From Arthrobacter sp. B3I4 (GTDB lineage Bacteria > Actinomycetota > Actinomycetes > Actinomycetales > Micrococcaceae): 64,000 nt of DNA. Position numbers and translations under genes: made by a program. The notes beneath the pieces were generated by a model that searched no databases, was not told the origin of the DNA, and was given only the letters and a program-made list of their open reading frames with translations. Where the stretch lies: NCBI RefSeq assembly GCF_030816855.1, contig NZ_JAUSYK010000001.1, forward strand, positions 2,356,001-2,420,000, read 5' to 3'. Below, piece after piece: positions 8,325-19,150 of the stretch; within the stretch, counting starts at the first letter, position 1; each line of letters opens with the position of its first letter.

Positions 8325-8708
8325 CTAGTGGAACACCAACCAGCCGACGACCGTCGCCAGCCCGGTCAGGAAGGCGCCCCACAGAATGTCGGCCACCACG
8401 ATCGTGAGCGGCCAGTTCCTCAGCGTCGCGGCATTGGTGAGGTCGTAAGTCGCGTACGCGAACCCGCCCAGCGCGGCGCCGTAACCCAGCGCGGTCAGCC
8501 AGCTGCCGCCGTCGAGCGCGGGCTTGAGGGCAAAGAAGACAATTCCCGCGATGTACAGCACGTAGAACACGACGGCGTACCCTAGATGGGGCTTGTCCGC
8601 CATCAGGTGGCCGAGGTGCCGGCGGTAGAACTTGCTCATCGACTTGAGCCAGACGGCGTCGATGGCGGCGAACGCGGCGGCCACCACGAGGAATTCCAGA
8701 AAGACCAT
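8325..8708 (-). CDS. DUF2177-like integral membrane protein
   Basis: A 127-residue protein with four predicted membrane helices. The first helix carries AAIDAVWLKSMSKFYRRHLGHLM, followed by GYAVVFYVLYIAGIVFFAL, GYGAALGGFAYATYDLTNAATLRNW and a final helix ending VGWLVFH. The conserved TYDLTNAATLRNWP block is characteristic of DUF2177. Function is unknown. ATG at 8708 was chosen over one at 8726 because the latter would overlap the divergent ligase start. The gene is divergent from the lipoate ligase gene. Confidence 0.8.
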   Translation of the reverse strand: MVFLEFLVVAAAFAAIDAVWLKSMSKFYRRHLGHLMADKPHLGYAVVFYVLYIAGIVFFALKPALDGGSWLTALGYGAALGGFAYATYDLTNAATLRNWPLTIVVADILWGAFLTGLATVVGWLVFH

Positions 8709-8724
8709 AAGGGAGCATAACAAC

Positions 8725-9474
8725 ATGCAGCAGGCGCCGGCCGGACCGCGGACCCTGACGGTGTTCCGGCAGGAGCACTCGCTCGGTGCCGCGGAGGATC
8801 TGGACTTTGCCCTGGAACTGCTGCGGCGGGTAAAGACCGGTGCCGCCGCGCCTCTGCTCCGGCTCTACCGGCCCGCTCCGACCGTGGCCTTCGGCCAGCG
8901 CGACACCCACCTGCCCGGGTTTGACGCCGCGGCGCAGGCCTGCCGTGAGCTGGGCTTCGAACCGTTGGTCCGCAAAGCCGGCGGCCGGGCGGCCGCCTAC
9001 CACGGAGGCACCCTCGTGATCGACCACCTGGAACCGGACGCGGACGCGATCGCGGGTGCCAAGGGCCGCTTTTCCTTCTTTGGTGAGCTTTTGGCGCAGG
9101 CGCTCCGCGATGCCGGGGTGGAGGCCGCCGTCGGCGAGATCCCCGGTGAGTACTGCCCGGGGGAGTTCAGCGTGCACGGCACCAATCCGGAAGACCCGTC
9201 GCAGCGGCTCAAGCTGGTCGGCACTGCCCAGCGGGTGGTATCCGGCGGCTGGCTGTTCAGCTCCGTGATCATCGTGGAGAACTCCGGGCCGATCCGGGCC
9301 GTGCTCGAGGCGAGCTACGAGGCGCTGGGACTGGACTGGGACCCGGCGACGGCGGGCGCGGCTGACGACCTCGTCCCGCACCTGGACGTGGACGCAGTCG
9401 AAGCCGCTGTGCTGGGCGCCTACGGCCGCTACGCCACTCTCAGCGCCGGCGACTTCGGCAGCCTCCAGGCCTAA
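8725..9474 (+). CDS. Lipoate-protein ligase family protein
   Basis: The 249-residue protein belongs to the biotin/lipoate ligase fold. RKAGGRAAAYHGGTLVIDHL replaces the usual RRxSGGGAVYHD nucleotide/lipoyl-binding loop, and KLVGTAQRVV supplies the conserved lysine (KxxGxAxR). It would attach lipoate or octanoate to carrier lysines such as that of GcvH encoded 4.4 kb away. The loop is less canonical than in E. coli LplA, so an octanoyl-transferase role is possible. ATG at 8725 is chosen because GGGAG lies about ten bases upstream; an in-frame upstream start reads through non-coding-looking sequence. Nearness to lipA and gcvH supports a role in lipoylation. Confidence 0.8.
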   Translation: MQQAPAGPRTLTVFRQEHSLGAAEDLDFALELLRRVKTGAAAPLLRLYRPAPTVAFGQRDTHLPGFDAAAQACRELGFEPLVRKAGGRAAAYHGGTLVIDHLEPDADAIAGAKGRFSFFGELLAQALRDAGVEAAVGEIPGEYCPGEFSVHGTNPEDPSQRLKLVGTAQRVVSGGWLFSSVIIVENSGPIRAVLEASYEALGLDWDPATAGAADDLVPHLDVDAVEAAVLGAYGRYATLSAGDFGSLQA

Positions 9475-9495
9475 CCGCGGTTCAGCCGGCGCGCT

Positions 9496-10002
9496 TCAGC
9501 CGGCGGTGCGTGCCGCGAGGACTTGCTCGCGCAGAATGTCGGCGTGCCCGCAATGCTGGGCGAGTTCCCGCAGCATATGCAGGTAGACCCACCTCAGCGG
9601 CAGCGGACCGCGGCGGTTTCCGGTGACCAGGTCCGCAAGTCCCAACGGCGCAGTCCGACCGCGTGACTCCGTACAGGCCTTCCGGTACGCAGACCGGACG
9701 CTTGCGGTGGTGTCCCGGCCGTCCAGGATAAAGGACTCATCCGGGGTTGCCGGAATGCCGATCTCCTGCCGGCTCCGGCCCGTGATGGCTTCGTCAAACC
9801 AGACCTGCTCCACGAACGTGGCGTGTTTGACCAGCCCGAGCAGCGTGGTCTGCGAGGGGACCAGCGAAGCCCGGGCCTCCTGCTCGCTCAGTCCCTCAAG
9901 GCAGTCGTGCAGGGCAGCCCGGTGCTCGTCGAGGAACGCCTCGAACTGCGCCCGCAATTCTGCCGAAAACAGGGCCGGGTCCATGCTGGGAAATGTGCTC
10001 AT
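9496..10002 (-). CDS. DinB family protein (DUF664-like)
   Basis: This 168-residue protein resembles the DinB/YfiT four-helix bundle. It shows LLGLVKHATFVEQVWF (first metal His), a central region with RDTTASVRSAYRKAC, and LRWVYLHMLRELAQHCGHADILREQ with further histidines. In low-GC and actinobacterial members these histidines form a metal site, and some members are mycothiol- or bacillithiol-dependent transferases; this activity is only a possibility here. ATG start at 10002. It is transcribed in the same direction as lipA, 45 bases after its stop. Confidence 0.85.
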   Translation of the reverse strand: MSTFPSMDPALFSAELRAQFEAFLDEHRAALHDCLEGLSEQEARASLVPSQTTLLGLVKHATFVEQVWFDEAITGRSRQEIGIPATPDESFILDGRDTTASVRSAYRKACTESRGRTAPLGLADLVTGNRRGPLPLRWVYLHMLRELAQHCGHADILREQVLAARTAG

Positions 10003-10047
10003 AGCGCCACAGCCTAGCCGGACCGCCCCATGGGTCCACGGAGGGTG

Positions 10048-11052
10048 TCAGCGTGCCGCGAGTAGCGAGCTGGCTTCCTGCCGGGTGCTTCCGGAGCTTT
10101 CGATGTGCGCCAGCTCGGCCGGGATTTCCCAGCCTTTCTTGCGCATCGCGGTAGCCCACAGCCGGCCCGCGCGGTAGGAAGAACGGACTAGCGGTCCGGA
10201 CATGACGCCGAGGAAACCGATCTCGTCCGCTTCCTGCTGCAGGTCAACGAATTCCTGCGGCTTGACCCAGCGGTCCACCGGGAGGTGCCGCTCGGAGGGC
10301 CGCAGGTACTGGGTGATGGTGATGAGGTCACAGCCGGCCTCGTGCAGGTCGCGCAGCGCCTCGGAGATCTCCTCACGGGTTTCGCCCATGCCGAGGATCA
10401 GGTTGGACTTGGTGACCATGCCCAGGTTGCGGCCCTGCGTGATGACGTCCAGGGACCGCTCGTAGCGGAACGCCGGGCGGATCCGCTTGAAGATCCGTGG
10501 CACTGTCTCGACGTTGTGGGCGAATACCTCGGGTTTGGAGTCGCAGATCGCGGCGATGTGTTCGGGTTTGCCGGAGAAGTCCGGGATCAGGAGTTCGACG
10601 CCGGTGCCCGGGTTCAGTTCGTGGATCTTGCGGACCGTTTCGGCGTAGAGCCAGACACCCTCATCGGCGAGGTCGTCGCGGGCGACGCCGGTGACCGTGG
10701 CGTAACGCAGCTGCATGGACTGCACCGAGCGCGCCACCTTGGTGGGTTCGAACATGTCCACCGGGGAGGGCTTGCCGGTGTCAATCTGGCAGAAGTCGCA
10801 GCGCCGGGTGCACTCGGAGCCGCCGATCAGGAAGGTCGCTTCCTTGTCTTCCCAGCATTCGAAGATGTTGGGGCAGCCGGCCTCTTCACACACGGTGTGG
10901 AGGCCTTCCTTCTTGACCAGGTTCTTGAGCTGGACGAATTCCGGGCCCATCTGGACCTTGGCCTTAATCCACTCAGGTTTGCGTTCCACCGGGACGGCCG
11001 CGTTGCGCTGCTCGATCCGCAGCATCTTCCGGCCTTCTGGTGCCAGTGTCAT
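10048..11052 (-). CDS. lipA: Lipoyl synthase
   Basis: The 334-residue radical-SAM enzyme inserts two sulfurs into protein-bound octanoyl groups to make lipoyl cofactors. Both iron-sulfur motifs are visible. The auxiliary cluster has [12 protein letters not shown], and the radical-SAM cluster has [11 protein letters not shown]-terminal VRSSYRAG carries the serine that ligates the auxiliary cluster. The start at 11052 (MTLAPEGRK) follows AAGGAAAGAG. It lies 13 bases after sdaA, so it is the last gene of the gcvPTH-glyA-sdaA-lipA string, which links cofactor supply to GcvH demand. Length fits the family. Confidence 0.97.
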   Translation of the reverse strand: MTLAPEGRKMLRIEQRNAAVPVERKPEWIKAKVQMGPEFVQLKNLVKKEGLHTVCEEAGCPNIFECWEDKEATFLIGGSECTRRCDFCQIDTGKPSPVDMFEPTKVARSVQSMQLRYATVTGVARDDLADEGVWLYAETVRKIHELNPGTGVELLIPDFSGKPEHIAAICDSKPEVFAHNVETVPRIFKRIRPAFRYERSLDVITQGRNLGMVTKSNLILGMGETREEISEALRDLHEAGCDLITITQYLRPSERHLPVDRWVKPQEFVDLQQEADEIGFLGVMSGPLVRSSYRAGRLWATAMRKKGWEIPAELAHIESSGSTRQEASSLLAAR

Positions 11053-11065
11053 CAGGACTCTTTCC

Positions 11066-12478
11066 TTAGCATTCGACGACGTTGACGGCGAGGCCGCCCA
11101 TCGCGGTTTCCTTGTATTTGGAGGACATGTCCTTGCCGGTCTCGCGCATGGTGACAATAACTTCGTCGAGCGATACCCGGTGGGTGCCGTCGCCCCAGAG
11201 GGCCATTTTGGCGGCGTTGATGGCTTTGGCGGCGGCGATGGCATTGCGCTCGATGCAGGGGACCTGGACCAGGCCGCCGATCGGGTCGCAGGTGAGACCC
11301 AAGTTGTGTTCCATCGCGATTTCGGCGGCGTTCTCGACCTGCTGCGGGGTTCCGCCCATCACTTCGGCCAGGCCTGCGGCGGCCATTGACGACGCCGACC
11401 CGACCTCCCCCTGGCAGCCGACCTCGGCTCCGGAAATCGAGGCCTGTTCCTTGTAAAGCACGCCGACGGCGCCGGCCGCCAGCAGGAACTTGACGATCGT
11501 GTCGTCGCGGTCGTCCTGGGTGGCCTTGTCCATGCCGGGAGCGAAGTGCAGCGCGTAGTAGAGCACCGCGGGAATGATCCCGGCGGCGCCGTTGGTGGGC
11601 GCGGTGACAACGCGGCCGCCAGAGGCATTCTCCTCGTTCACGGCCAGCGCGATGAGGTTGACCCACTCCTGCCAGTACTTGGGGTCCCGGTAGTCGGGGT
11701 CCTGGCCGCGGGTTTCCTTCAGCAGGCGCTCGTGCCAGTCCGGCGCCCGACGTCGGACCTTGAGGCCGCCGGGGAGCAGTCCCTCGCGCTTAAGTGAGGT
11801 CTCAACGCAATCGGCCATGACCGAGTAGATGTGCAGCAGCCCCTCGCGGATCTCCTCGTCAGTCCGGGCCGCGCGTTCGTTGACCAGCATCACGTCGCCG
11901 ATGGAGAGGCCCTTGGCCTGGCAGTGCTCCAGCAGTTCCGCGGCGGTGCGGAACGGCAGCGGGAGTTCCTTCTTGGACTCGGCGAGTTCCTGCAGCGCGC
12001 TGTCCTCCTCGCCCTCCCGGACGATGAAACCGCCACCGACGGAGAAGAACGTGGCGCTGTGCAGGACGGTGCCGTCGGCGTCGGCGACGGTGAAGGTCAT
12101 GCCGTTGGTGTGCCGCGGCAGGACGGTCAGCGGCCGCAGTACCATGTCCTTCACCCCGTACGGCAAGGCGACGGATCCGGCCAGCTGGAGAGTTCCGGTC
12201 TCGGCGATCGCGGCGAGCCGGTCCTCCACTTCGGCCGGCAGGATCTTTTCCGGGTGGAAACCCTCCAAACCGAGCAGGATCGCCGTCATGGTTCCGTGCC
12301 CGTGCCCGGTCGCGGCGAGCGACCCGTACAGATCAACCCGCAGCGAGGCAACGCCGTCCAAGTCACCGGAGGCCTTGAGCTCCTCGGCAAACACGGCGGC
12401 AGCCCGCATCGGACCCACGGTATGCGAACTGGATGGACCTATTCCTATCGAGAAGAGATCAAAGACGCCAACAGCCAT
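11066..12478 (-). CDS. sdaA: L-serine ammonia-lyase, single-chain iron-sulfur type
   Basis: The 470-residue enzyme deaminates L-serine to pyruvate and ammonia using an oxygen-labile [4Fe-4S] cluster, not PLP. The N-terminal beta domain opens [27 protein letters not shown]. The catalytic alpha domain follows with [38 protein letters not shown] cysteines, and a terminal VVEC tail cysteine. Fused beta-alpha architecture is the usual single-chain form. ATG at 12478 follows GAGGAACC. It lies 87 bases after glyA, consistent with draining serine made from glycine into central metabolism. Confidence 0.96.
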   Translation of the reverse strand: MAVGVFDLFSIGIGPSSSHTVGPMRAAAVFAEELKASGDLDGVASLRVDLYGSLAATGHGHGTMTAILLGLEGFHPEKILPAEVEDRLAAIAETGTLQLAGSVALPYGVKDMVLRPLTVLPRHTNGMTFTVADADGTVLHSATFFSVGGGFIVREGEEDSALQELAESKKELPLPFRTAAELLEHCQAKGLSIGDVMLVNERAARTDEEIREGLLHIYSVMADCVETSLKREGLLPGGLKVRRRAPDWHERLLKETRGQDPDYRDPKYWQEWVNLIALAVNEENASGGRVVTAPTNGAAGIIPAVLYYALHFAPGMDKATQDDRDDTIVKFLLAAGAVGVLYKEQASISGAEVGCQGEVGSASSMAAAGLAEVMGGTPQQVENAAEIAMEHNLGLTCDPIGGLVQVPCIERNAIAAAKAINAAKMALWGDGTHRVSLDEVIVTMRETGKDMSSKYKETAMGGLAVNVVEC

Positions 12479-12565
12479 TGTCGGTTCCTCATTTCGTAAT
12501 GCTTCAAAGGTCCGTAGTTGAGCCCGTCGCCCCCAATGCCACGACGGGCTCAACCACGGGACGGG

Positions 12566-13879
12566 CTACAGCCCCGGGTAGAGCGGGTGGGCGGCGGCGA
12601 GGGCCTGGACCCGGGCGCGCAGCCCGGACAGGTCCGCGCCCGCGTCGGCGATCAGCGCCTCGGCGATGATGTCCGCGACCTCGGCGAACGCGGCTTCGCC
12701 GAAACCGCGGGTGGCCAGCGCAGGGGTGCCAATCCGCAGCCCCGAGGTAACCATCGGCGGCCGCGGGTCGAAGGGAACAGCGTTGCGGTTGACCGTGATG
12801 TCGATGGCCGCGAGCCGGTCTTCGGCTTCCTGGCCGTTGAGTTCACAGTTGCGCAGGTCCACCAGGACCAGGTGCACGTCGGTGCCGCCGGAGATTACGT
12901 TGATCCCCTTGGCGGTGACGTCCGGCTGGACCAGCCGCTCGGCGAGGATCCGGGCGCCCGCGAGGACACGCTCCTGGCGTTCCTTGAACTCGTCCGAGGC
13001 GGCGATTTTGAAGGCCACGGCTTTGCCGGCGATGACATGCTCGAGCGGGCCGCCCTGCTGGCCAGGGAATACGGCCGAGTTGATCTTCTTGGCGATGTCG
13101 GCGTCGTTGCTCAAGATGATGCCGCCACGGGGACCGGCTAGGGTCTTGTGCGTCGTCGAGGTGGTCACGTGCGCGTGCGGCACCGGCGAGGGGTGCAGCC
13201 CCGCCGCGACGAGACCGGCGAAGTGCGCCATGTCGACCATCAGGTAGGCGCCCACCGAGTCGGCGATGCGGCGGAACTCAGCGAAGTCCAGCTGCCGGGC
13301 GTAGGCGGACCAGCCGGCGACGATCAGCTGTGGCTTGTGCTCCTGGGCCAGGCGCTCCACCTCGGCCATGTCGATCCGGTGGTCATCCTCGCGGACCTGG
13401 TACGGAATGACGTTGTACAGCCGGCCGGAGAAGTTGATCTTCATGCCGTGGGTGAGGTGCCCGCCGTGCGCCAGGTTCAGGCCCATGATGGTGTCACCCG
13501 GACGGATCAGGGCGTGCATCACGGAAGCGTTCGCCTGCGCGCCGGAGTGCGGCTGGACGTTGGCGTACCCGGCGCCGAACAGGGCCTTGACCCGGTCGAT
13601 CGCGAGCTGTTCGATCACGTCAACGTGCTCACAGCCGCCGTAATAGCGCTTGCCCGGGTAACCTTCGGCGTACTTGTTCGTCAGCACCGAACCCTGCGCC
13701 TGCATGACAGCGCGGGCGGTGTGGTTCTCCGAGGCGATCATTTCCAGGCCGTCACGCTGGCGGGTAAGTTCGTCGTCGATCTTGACGGCGATGTCCGGGT
13801 CCAGCCTGCTCAGGTCGGCGTTCAGGCTCGGGGAAACTACCTGCTCAAAAGCGACCGTCCCCGCCGCCGCGCCGCTCAC
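12566..13879 (-). CDS. glyA: Serine hydroxymethyltransferase
   Basis: The 437-residue PLP enzyme interconverts glycine plus 5,10-methylene-THF with serine plus THF. Visible motifs are [19 protein letters not shown], the [13 protein letters not shown] substrate loop, and [16 protein letters not shown] with the PLP-binding lysine. The protein is full length. A GTG start at 13879 overlaps the gcvH stop (GTGA), giving translational coupling. With the cleavage system encoded upstream, it turns two glycines into one serine, CO2 and ammonia; the next gene, sdaA, then consumes serine. Confidence 0.97.
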   Translation of the reverse strand: MSGAAAGTVAFEQVVSPSLNADLSRLDPDIAVKIDDELTRQRDGLEMIASENHTARAVMQAQGSVLTNKYAEGYPGKRYYGGCEHVDVIEQLAIDRVKALFGAGYANVQPHSGAQANASVMHALIRPGDTIMGLNLAHGGHLTHGMKINFSGRLYNVIPYQVREDDHRIDMAEVERLAQEHKPQLIVAGWSAYARQLDFAEFRRIADSVGAYLMVDMAHFAGLVAAGLHPSPVPHAHVTTSTTHKTLAGPRGGIILSNDADIAKKINSAVFPGQQGGPLEHVIAGKAVAFKIAASDEFKERQERVLAGARILAERLVQPDVTAKGINVISGGTDVHLVLVDLRNCELNGQEAEDRLAAIDITVNRNAVPFDPRPPMVTSGLRIGTPALATRGFGEAAFAEVADIIAEALIADAGADLSGLRARVQALAAAHPLYPGL

Positions 13880-14259
13880 AGTTCCCCGCCATTCGTGGAC
13901 GCGTACTCCTCAGCGGACAACAGCGGCCCCTCTTCGGTCACGGTGACCTTGAACAACCAGCCCGCACCGTACGGATCACTGTTTATTACGGCTGGATCGC
14001 TGACGACGCCGTCATTGACTTCCGTGACCTCGCCCGTCACCGGGGAGTAAAGGTCCGAGACGGACTTGGTGGACTCGATCTCGCCACAGGTTTCGCCCGC
14101 AGTAACGGTGGTGCCAACCTCGGGCAGATCCACGTAGACGATGTCACCCAACGCCTCGGCGGCAACAGCGGACACACCAATGGTGGACGGGCCTTCGCCG
14201 TCGGTGGAGATCCACTCGTGCTCAGCGGAGTACTTCAGTTCAGCGGCAACCTTGGCCAT
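13876..14259 (-). CDS. gcvH: Glycine cleavage system H protein
   Basis: The 127-residue lipoyl carrier shuttles the aminomethyl group between GcvP and GcvT. Lys65 in [18 protein letters not shown] is the lipoylated residue, embedded in the standard hammerhead sandwich (HEWI near the N-terminus and [11 protein letters not shown] near the C-terminus). The stop overlaps the glyA start. Upstream, a 152-base gap separates it from gcvT and contains three 32-bp-spaced repeats. It is the substrate of the lipoate enzymes encoded by lipA and the ligase at 8725. Confidence 0.97.
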   Translation of the reverse strand: MAKVAAELKYSAEHEWISTDGEGPSTIGVSAVAAEALGDIVYVDLPEVGTTVTAGETCGEIESTKSVSDLYSPVTGEVTEVNDGVVSDPAVINSDPYGAGWLFKVTVTEEGPLLSAEEYASTNGGEL

Positions 14260-14289
14260 GTTGTGATTCCTTAAGTTTGGAGTTCAAAG

Positions 14290-14370
14290 AGTGAGTGAGC
14301 GTTCGCCCAAACACCACATCAAGTGAGAGAGCGTTCAGTCAGAGCGCCCATTAAGTGAGAGAGCGTTCAG
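14290..14370 (-). repeat. Three 32-bp-spaced direct repeats between gcvT and gcvH
   Basis: The core AGTGAGWGAGCGTTC (plus-strand reading) occurs at 14290-14304, 14322-14336 and 14354-14368. Start-to-start spacing is exactly 32 bp both times. Copies two and three are identical over 18 bases (14321-14338 and 14353-14370). The intervening sequence is not conserved except for a CAT just before copies two and three. The array sits in the intercistronic leader of gcvH. Confidence 0.85.
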
Positions 14371-14411
14371 GGGTGTGGGGTTGCCGGTTCCGGACCCAGC
14401 CCCAGGAGGGA

Positions 14412-15524
14412 CTACTTTTGGCGCTTGTAGAACGGCAGTGCGACGACTTCGAAGGGCTCAGCCTTGCCGCGCAGGTCGATGTCCAGGGCGGTGCCCGGCT
14501 CGGCGTGCTCGACGTCGACGTAGGCCAGTGCAACCGGGTAGCCCAGGGTGGGTGAGGGCTGGCCGGAGGTGACTTCGCCTACCACGTTGCCGTCCTTGAG
14601 GACCGGGTAGCCGCCACGGCCGGCCCGGCGGCCGAGGCCCTTCAGACCAACGAGCTTGCGCTTGGAGCCAGCTTCCTTGGCGGCCTCGAGGGCTGAGCGG
14701 CCCACGAAGTCGCCTTCCTTGGACTTGAGCGCCACGACGGGCCCCAGCCCGGCATCGAACGGTGATCGCTCCAGGGAGAGTTCGTTGCCGTAGAGCGGCA
14801 TGCCGGCTTCGAGGCGCAGCGAGTCACGGGAGGCGAGGCCGCACGGAATGATGCCGAACTCTTCTCCTGCCTCGGCGACCTTTGCCCACAGGTCCGCAGC
14901 GTCGGCGTTCGGAATGAACAGTTCGAAGCCGTCCTCACCGGTGTAGCCGGTGCGGGCCAGAATGACGTCGTGGCCGGCGATGCTCAGCTCGTTGAACGCG
15001 TAGTACTTCAGGTCGGGGATCAGCGCGTGCTGGGCCTCATCGGTCAGCTTGAGCAGGATCGCCTCTGCCTTGGGACCCTGGACGGCGATCAGCGAGGTTG
15101 CCGCCGAGGCGTCCTCCACCTTCACGTCGAAGTTCGCTGCGCGTTCCGCCAGGGCGGCCGCGACGGCGGGTGCGTTGCCGGCGTTGGGGACCACGAGGTA
15201 CTTCTCGTCGCCGAAACGGTAGACGATGAGGTCATCGATGATGCCGCCGTCGGCGTTGCAGATCAGCGAGTACTTGGCCTTGCCGTCCGCGATCGCGGAG
15301 AGCTTGCCGGCCAGGGCGTAGTCCAGGAACGCGCCGGCTGCGGGGCCGGTGACCCAGACTTCGCCCATGTGGGAGAGGTCGAACAGGCCTGCTGCCTTGC
15401 GGACCGCGTGGTGCTCGGCGAGTTCGGAGCTGTACTTCAGCGGCATCTGCCAGCCACCAAAATCGGTGAAGGAGGCGCCGAGTCTCTTGTGCTCTTCGTA
15501 GAGAGCCGTGTAGTTCTCAGTCAT
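14412..15524 (-). CDS. gcvT: Glycine cleavage system aminomethyltransferase (T protein)
   Basis: The 370-residue THF-dependent enzyme releases ammonia and 5,10-methylene-THF from the aminomethyl-lipoyl H protein. Motifs include FTDFGGWQMPLKYSSELAEHHAVR, GLFDLSHMGEVWVTGP, ARTGYTGEDGFELF with the folate-facing acidic residues, and GLASRDSLRLEAGMPLYGNEL. Length is normal. It starts 12 bases after the gcvP stop and is therefore in the same transcript; its own start is ATG at 15524. Confidence 0.97.
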   Translation of the reverse strand: MTENYTALYEEHKRLGASFTDFGGWQMPLKYSSELAEHHAVRKAAGLFDLSHMGEVWVTGPAAGAFLDYALAGKLSAIADGKAKYSLICNADGGIIDDLIVYRFGDEKYLVVPNAGNAPAVAAALAERAANFDVKVEDASAATSLIAVQGPKAEAILLKLTDEAQHALIPDLKYYAFNELSIAGHDVILARTGYTGEDGFELFIPNADAADLWAKVAEAGEEFGIIPCGLASRDSLRLEAGMPLYGNELSLERSPFDAGLGPVVALKSKEGDFVGRSALEAAKEAGSKRKLVGLKGLGRRAGRGGYPVLKDGNVVGEVTSGQPSPTLGYPVALAYVDVEHAEPGTALDIDLRGKAEPFEVVALPFYKRQK

Positions 15525-15536
15525 GGTCGGAATCCC

Positions 15537-18389
<2,853 letters not shown>

Positions 18390-18408
18390 GGGGAACTCCA
18401 AGGTTTGG

Positions 18409-18425
18409 CCGACGCAAAGCGCCGG
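18409..18425 (-). promoter_or_regulatory. Leader hairpin before gcvP ribosome site
   Basis: On the minus strand CCGGCGC-TTT-GCGTCGG forms a 7-bp stem with one G-U pair. It lies just downstream of the riboswitch and ten bases upstream of the GGAG that serves the gcvP GTG start. The same hairpin, with a perfect stem, precedes the MetF-like gene at 21631-21645, so it is likely a working part of the expression platform. Confidence 0.55.
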
Positions 18426-18435
18426 AGGGGACCGG

Positions 18436-18627
18436 GTTCCTCCCCGCTCTGTATTGGACCTGAGAGATTCCGCAGACTGACGTCCGCTTGCACCGTCGGT
18501 GAGTCCGGAATGGCCGGACTGCTTTCCAGAGTCGCCTCGCCATGACGGTACGGGTGCCTGAGAGATTCCTGGGGAGGATTTGCTCCTACGGCGCCTGCCC
18601 GGTGTCAGCCGGGAGAACTCTCCCGCC
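18436..18627 (-). promoter_or_regulatory. Tandem glycine riboswitch, gcvP leader
   Basis: Two glycine aptamers in a row on the minus strand. Aptamer one begins GGCGGGAGAG and contains GCCGTAGGAGCAA and AATCTCTCAGG. After a short linker, aptamer two has ACTCTGGAAAG, CACCGACGGTGCAA and GGAATCTCTCAGGT, and ends ATACAGAGCGGGGAG. These are the conserved core and closing elements of the class. Known glycine riboswitches on gcv operons raise expression when glycine is plentiful. The platform here looks translational (hairpin near the start, no T run), by inference. Confidence 0.93.
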
Positions 18628-18646
18628 ACAGCTCGAAAGGCATATC

Positions 18647-18652
18647 AAAATA
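18647..18652 (-). promoter_or_regulatory. Possible -10 element for the gcvP transcript
   Basis: TATTTT on the minus strand lies about 20 bases upstream of the first aptamer, in the only AT-rich stretch of the region. A good -35 was not found at 17-18 bp; TTGTGT at 18675-18680 is too far away. The assignment is tentative. Confidence 0.3.
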
Positions 18653-18734
18653 TGGGTGATTCGGCTCACACGTTACACAACCTTTCGGCGGCGGGCAAGG
18701 CGGCCGCCCAAGGTGACGACACAAACTCGGGCGC

Positions 18735-18764
18735 TTGACATTTTCGCGTGAGCTATCCCACACT
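18735..18764 (+). promoter_or_regulatory. Promoter for the permease transcript
   Basis: A consensus -35 TTGACA at 18735-18740 is followed after 18 bp by a weak -10 CACACT at 18759-18764. Transcription from about 18771 would give a 120-base lead-in before the plus-strand glycine riboswitch. The strong -35 with a poor -10 is compatible with activator help. Confidence 0.45.
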
Positions 18765-18894
18765 GAAGCAGCCGGGCGCTCCCTTGGGGGTTGACGCCCG
18801 GTGGCCGTGCGGGCCCTGATGCGTGGTTGAGCGGAGTTGACCTCCAAGCCACGGCGTCTTCCGCGTCACAAGAAAGTTTAAGTGCTTATGATCT

Positions 18895-19104
18895 GCGGCG
18901 GGAGAGTCCTGCCGGTACATTCAGCAGGCGCCGTAGGAGCAAATCCTCCCCAGGAATCTCTCAGGCCCACGTACCGCCGCGGTTAGGCAACTCTGGAAAG
19001 CAGCAAGCGCGTCACCTGGCGCGCCGGCTCACCGAAGGTGCAAGCAGGTCCTGCCGGCAGGACCCGCGGAAACTCTCAGGTCCCAGACAGAGCGGGGAGG
19101 AACC
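18895..19104 (+). promoter_or_regulatory. Tandem glycine riboswitch, permease leader
   Basis: Two aptamers on the plus strand. Aptamer one (from about 18895) has GCGGCGG closing with CCGCCGC, plus GCCGTAGGAGCAA and GGAATCTCTCAGG. Aptamer two has ACTCTGGAAAG, CACCGAAGGTGCAA, GCGGAAACTCTCAGGT and the closing GACAGAGCGGGGAG. A block of 43 bases (18924-18966) is identical to the other riboswitch (18556-18598 on the opposite strand). Downstream, GTGGCA-CTGAAA-TGCCAC forms a hairpin. The AGGAAC at about 19099 could pair with GTTCCT just before the ATG. Whether glycine switches the permease on or off cannot be decided by eye. Confidence 0.92.
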
Positions 19105-19150
19105 CGAATCATTGTGGCACTGAAATGCCACTTGAACGATGGAGTTCCTT

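Noticed and set aside
8029..9381. A 450-codon minus-strand frame opposite the thioesterase and lipoate ligase genes
   Set aside because: It covers three real genes on both strands, so it is a by-product of GC-rich codon positions.
18390..18629. An N-terminal extension of GcvP of 80 residues
   Set aside because: This region is the glycine riboswitch; the ribosome site and the family N-terminus place the start at 18389.
18552..18966. Terminal inverted repeats of a mobile element
   Set aside because: The inverted copies are conserved riboswitch cores; no transposase lies between them.
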